Shown here: positions 33,353-33,737 of the stretch, one piece after another
Numbering within the stretch: position 1 is the first letter of the stretch
How the letters are laid out: every line of letters begins with the position of its first letter
NCBI GenBank assembly: GCA_965656195.1
Contig: CBFHJL010000024.1
Location: 1 to 33,737 of the forward strand
Reading direction: 5' to 3'
DNA from: Brumimicrobium sp965656195
GTDB taxonomy: Bacteria > Bacteroidota > Bacteroidia > Flavobacteriales_D > Crocinitomicaceae
Length of the DNA stretch: 33,737 nt
The notes under the pieces: generated by a model
Seen by the model: only the letters and a program-made list of their open reading frames with translations
Databases searched by the model: none
Told to the model about the DNA's origin: nothing
Program-made: the position numbers and the translations under genes

Positions 33353-33737
33353 TGAATGACTTGACATTTCTATTTTCTAATTCAATTTTCAGTTTTCTTT
33401 TCCCGTTTTGTATATGACTCTTTACCTTCTTTTCAGGTATTTTCTCTATCTGTTCAATCTCTTTGTAAGACTTACCTTCTAAATAAAAGTGCTCTATGCA
33501 TTTACGTTGATCCGTTTTTAAGTTACTCAACAACTCTTTCACATAAGCTTGAAGACTTTCATCTCCTGAGTTGAATACTTTCTGCCACGTCTCGTCATCA
33601 CTTTCCAATCGTTGTTCAACATTATCTTCCAGTACTGTTTTCTCTCTTCTCCTCTTTACTTTAAGTAGATGATTCCGAACTGCACTGTAGTACCATCCTC
33701 CGAAATTCGTCACATCTGTTTCTTTAAGGTCCTTCAC
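33339..33737 (-). CDS. ECF RNA polymerase sigma factor, N-terminus beyond the window
   Basis: The last 132 codons of a sigma-70 family factor; the frame is open to the window edge and the first visible codon is GTG inside the gene, not the start. Region 2.4-like residues (WYYSAVRNHLLKVKRRR) are followed by region 4, SNLKTDQRKCIEHFYLEGKSYKEIEQIEKIPEKKVKSHI, a typical helix-turn-helix for the -35 element. The end of the gene overlaps the downstream anti-sigma-like gene. In such pairs the sigma factor activates its own operon and an envelope-stress regulon, which I infer. Confidence 0.9.
   Translation of the reverse strand: MKDLKETDVTNFGGWYYSAVRNHLLKVKRRREKTVLEDNVEQRLESDDETWQKVFNSGDESLQAYVKELLSNLKTDQRKCIEHFYLEGKSYKEIEQIEKIPEKKVKSHIQNGKRKLKIELENRNVKSFNEIS

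Noticed and set aside
1..33737. CRISPR arrays, IS elements, prophage or tRNA genes
   Set aside because: No spaced direct repeats, transposase, integrase or cloverleaf sequences were seen on either strand.

Overview
The window looks like chromosomal DNA from a member of the Bacteroidota, most likely order Flavobacteriales (a Crocinitomicaceae/Fluviicola-like relative is my guess). Reasons: low GC content; TAnnTTTG -7 promoter boxes in front of many genes with no clear Shine-Dalgarno sites; a bacillithiol-type BshA; a DUF6702 protein; a two-domain GH3/beta-lactamase protein; a PorV/PorQ-like barrel; and an anti-sigma-like protein with a TonB-type C-terminal domain. Most of the window is housekeeping sequence. 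I saw no prophage, insertion sequence, CRISPR array, rRNA or tRNA.

Layout. 1-588 is the 3' part of trmD. 725-3546 (+) holds a DUF6702 protein and an M1 metallopeptidase. 3596-8982 (-) is a tightly packed operon: YbgC-like thioesterase, arginase-family hydrolase, membrane patatin, SUI1/YciH factor, small secreted barrel-like protein and a GDPD-like lipoprotein. It diverges from dnaA (9292-10722, +) across a 309-bp AT-rich region. fabI (-) converges on dnaA with back-to-back terminators. A DUF2452 protein (+) follows. The minus strand then carries an outer-membrane pair (HHH-domain barrel and PorV/PorQ-like protein), truA, an orphan LuxR-type response regulator, a cold-shock protein, a 49-aa small gene, fabG and a LuxC-like acyl-CoA reductase. 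The last is divergent from an Alvin-type 2[4Fe-4S] ferredoxin (+). Next is a degenerate-receiver/class III adenylate cyclase/HD-hydrolase fusion (+), then bshA and the GH3/beta-lactamase fusion (-). 25897-30812 (+) is a membrane-protein/mutL/rhomboid/rhomboid/EEP-nuclease operon. The end (-) holds a CaCA antiporter interrupted by a 100-N gap, tatA, and an ECF sigma factor (cut by the window edge) overlapping its presumed anti-sigma/TonB-like partner.

How genes may work together: fabI and fabG serve type II fatty-acid synthesis. The patatin, thioesterase and acyl-CoA reductase are other lipid or acyl-CoA enzymes nearby. The GH3/beta-lactamase protein acts on cell-wall fragments in the periplasm. 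The sigma/anti-sigma pair and the cyclase are the signalling modules.

The most unusual item is the cyclase fusion (19825-21516). It has a full set of adenylate cyclase catalytic residues, a C-terminal HD phosphohydrolase that could degrade the product, and a receiver domain that has lost its phosphoacceptor Asp and conserved Lys. A second pattern is a set of perfect TAnnTTTG boxes ending 4-5 nt before start codons (truA, the PorV/PorQ-like gene, the LuxR regulator and tatA), which predicts leaderless mRNAs. I did not find a clear multi-gene undescribed defence or mobile system.
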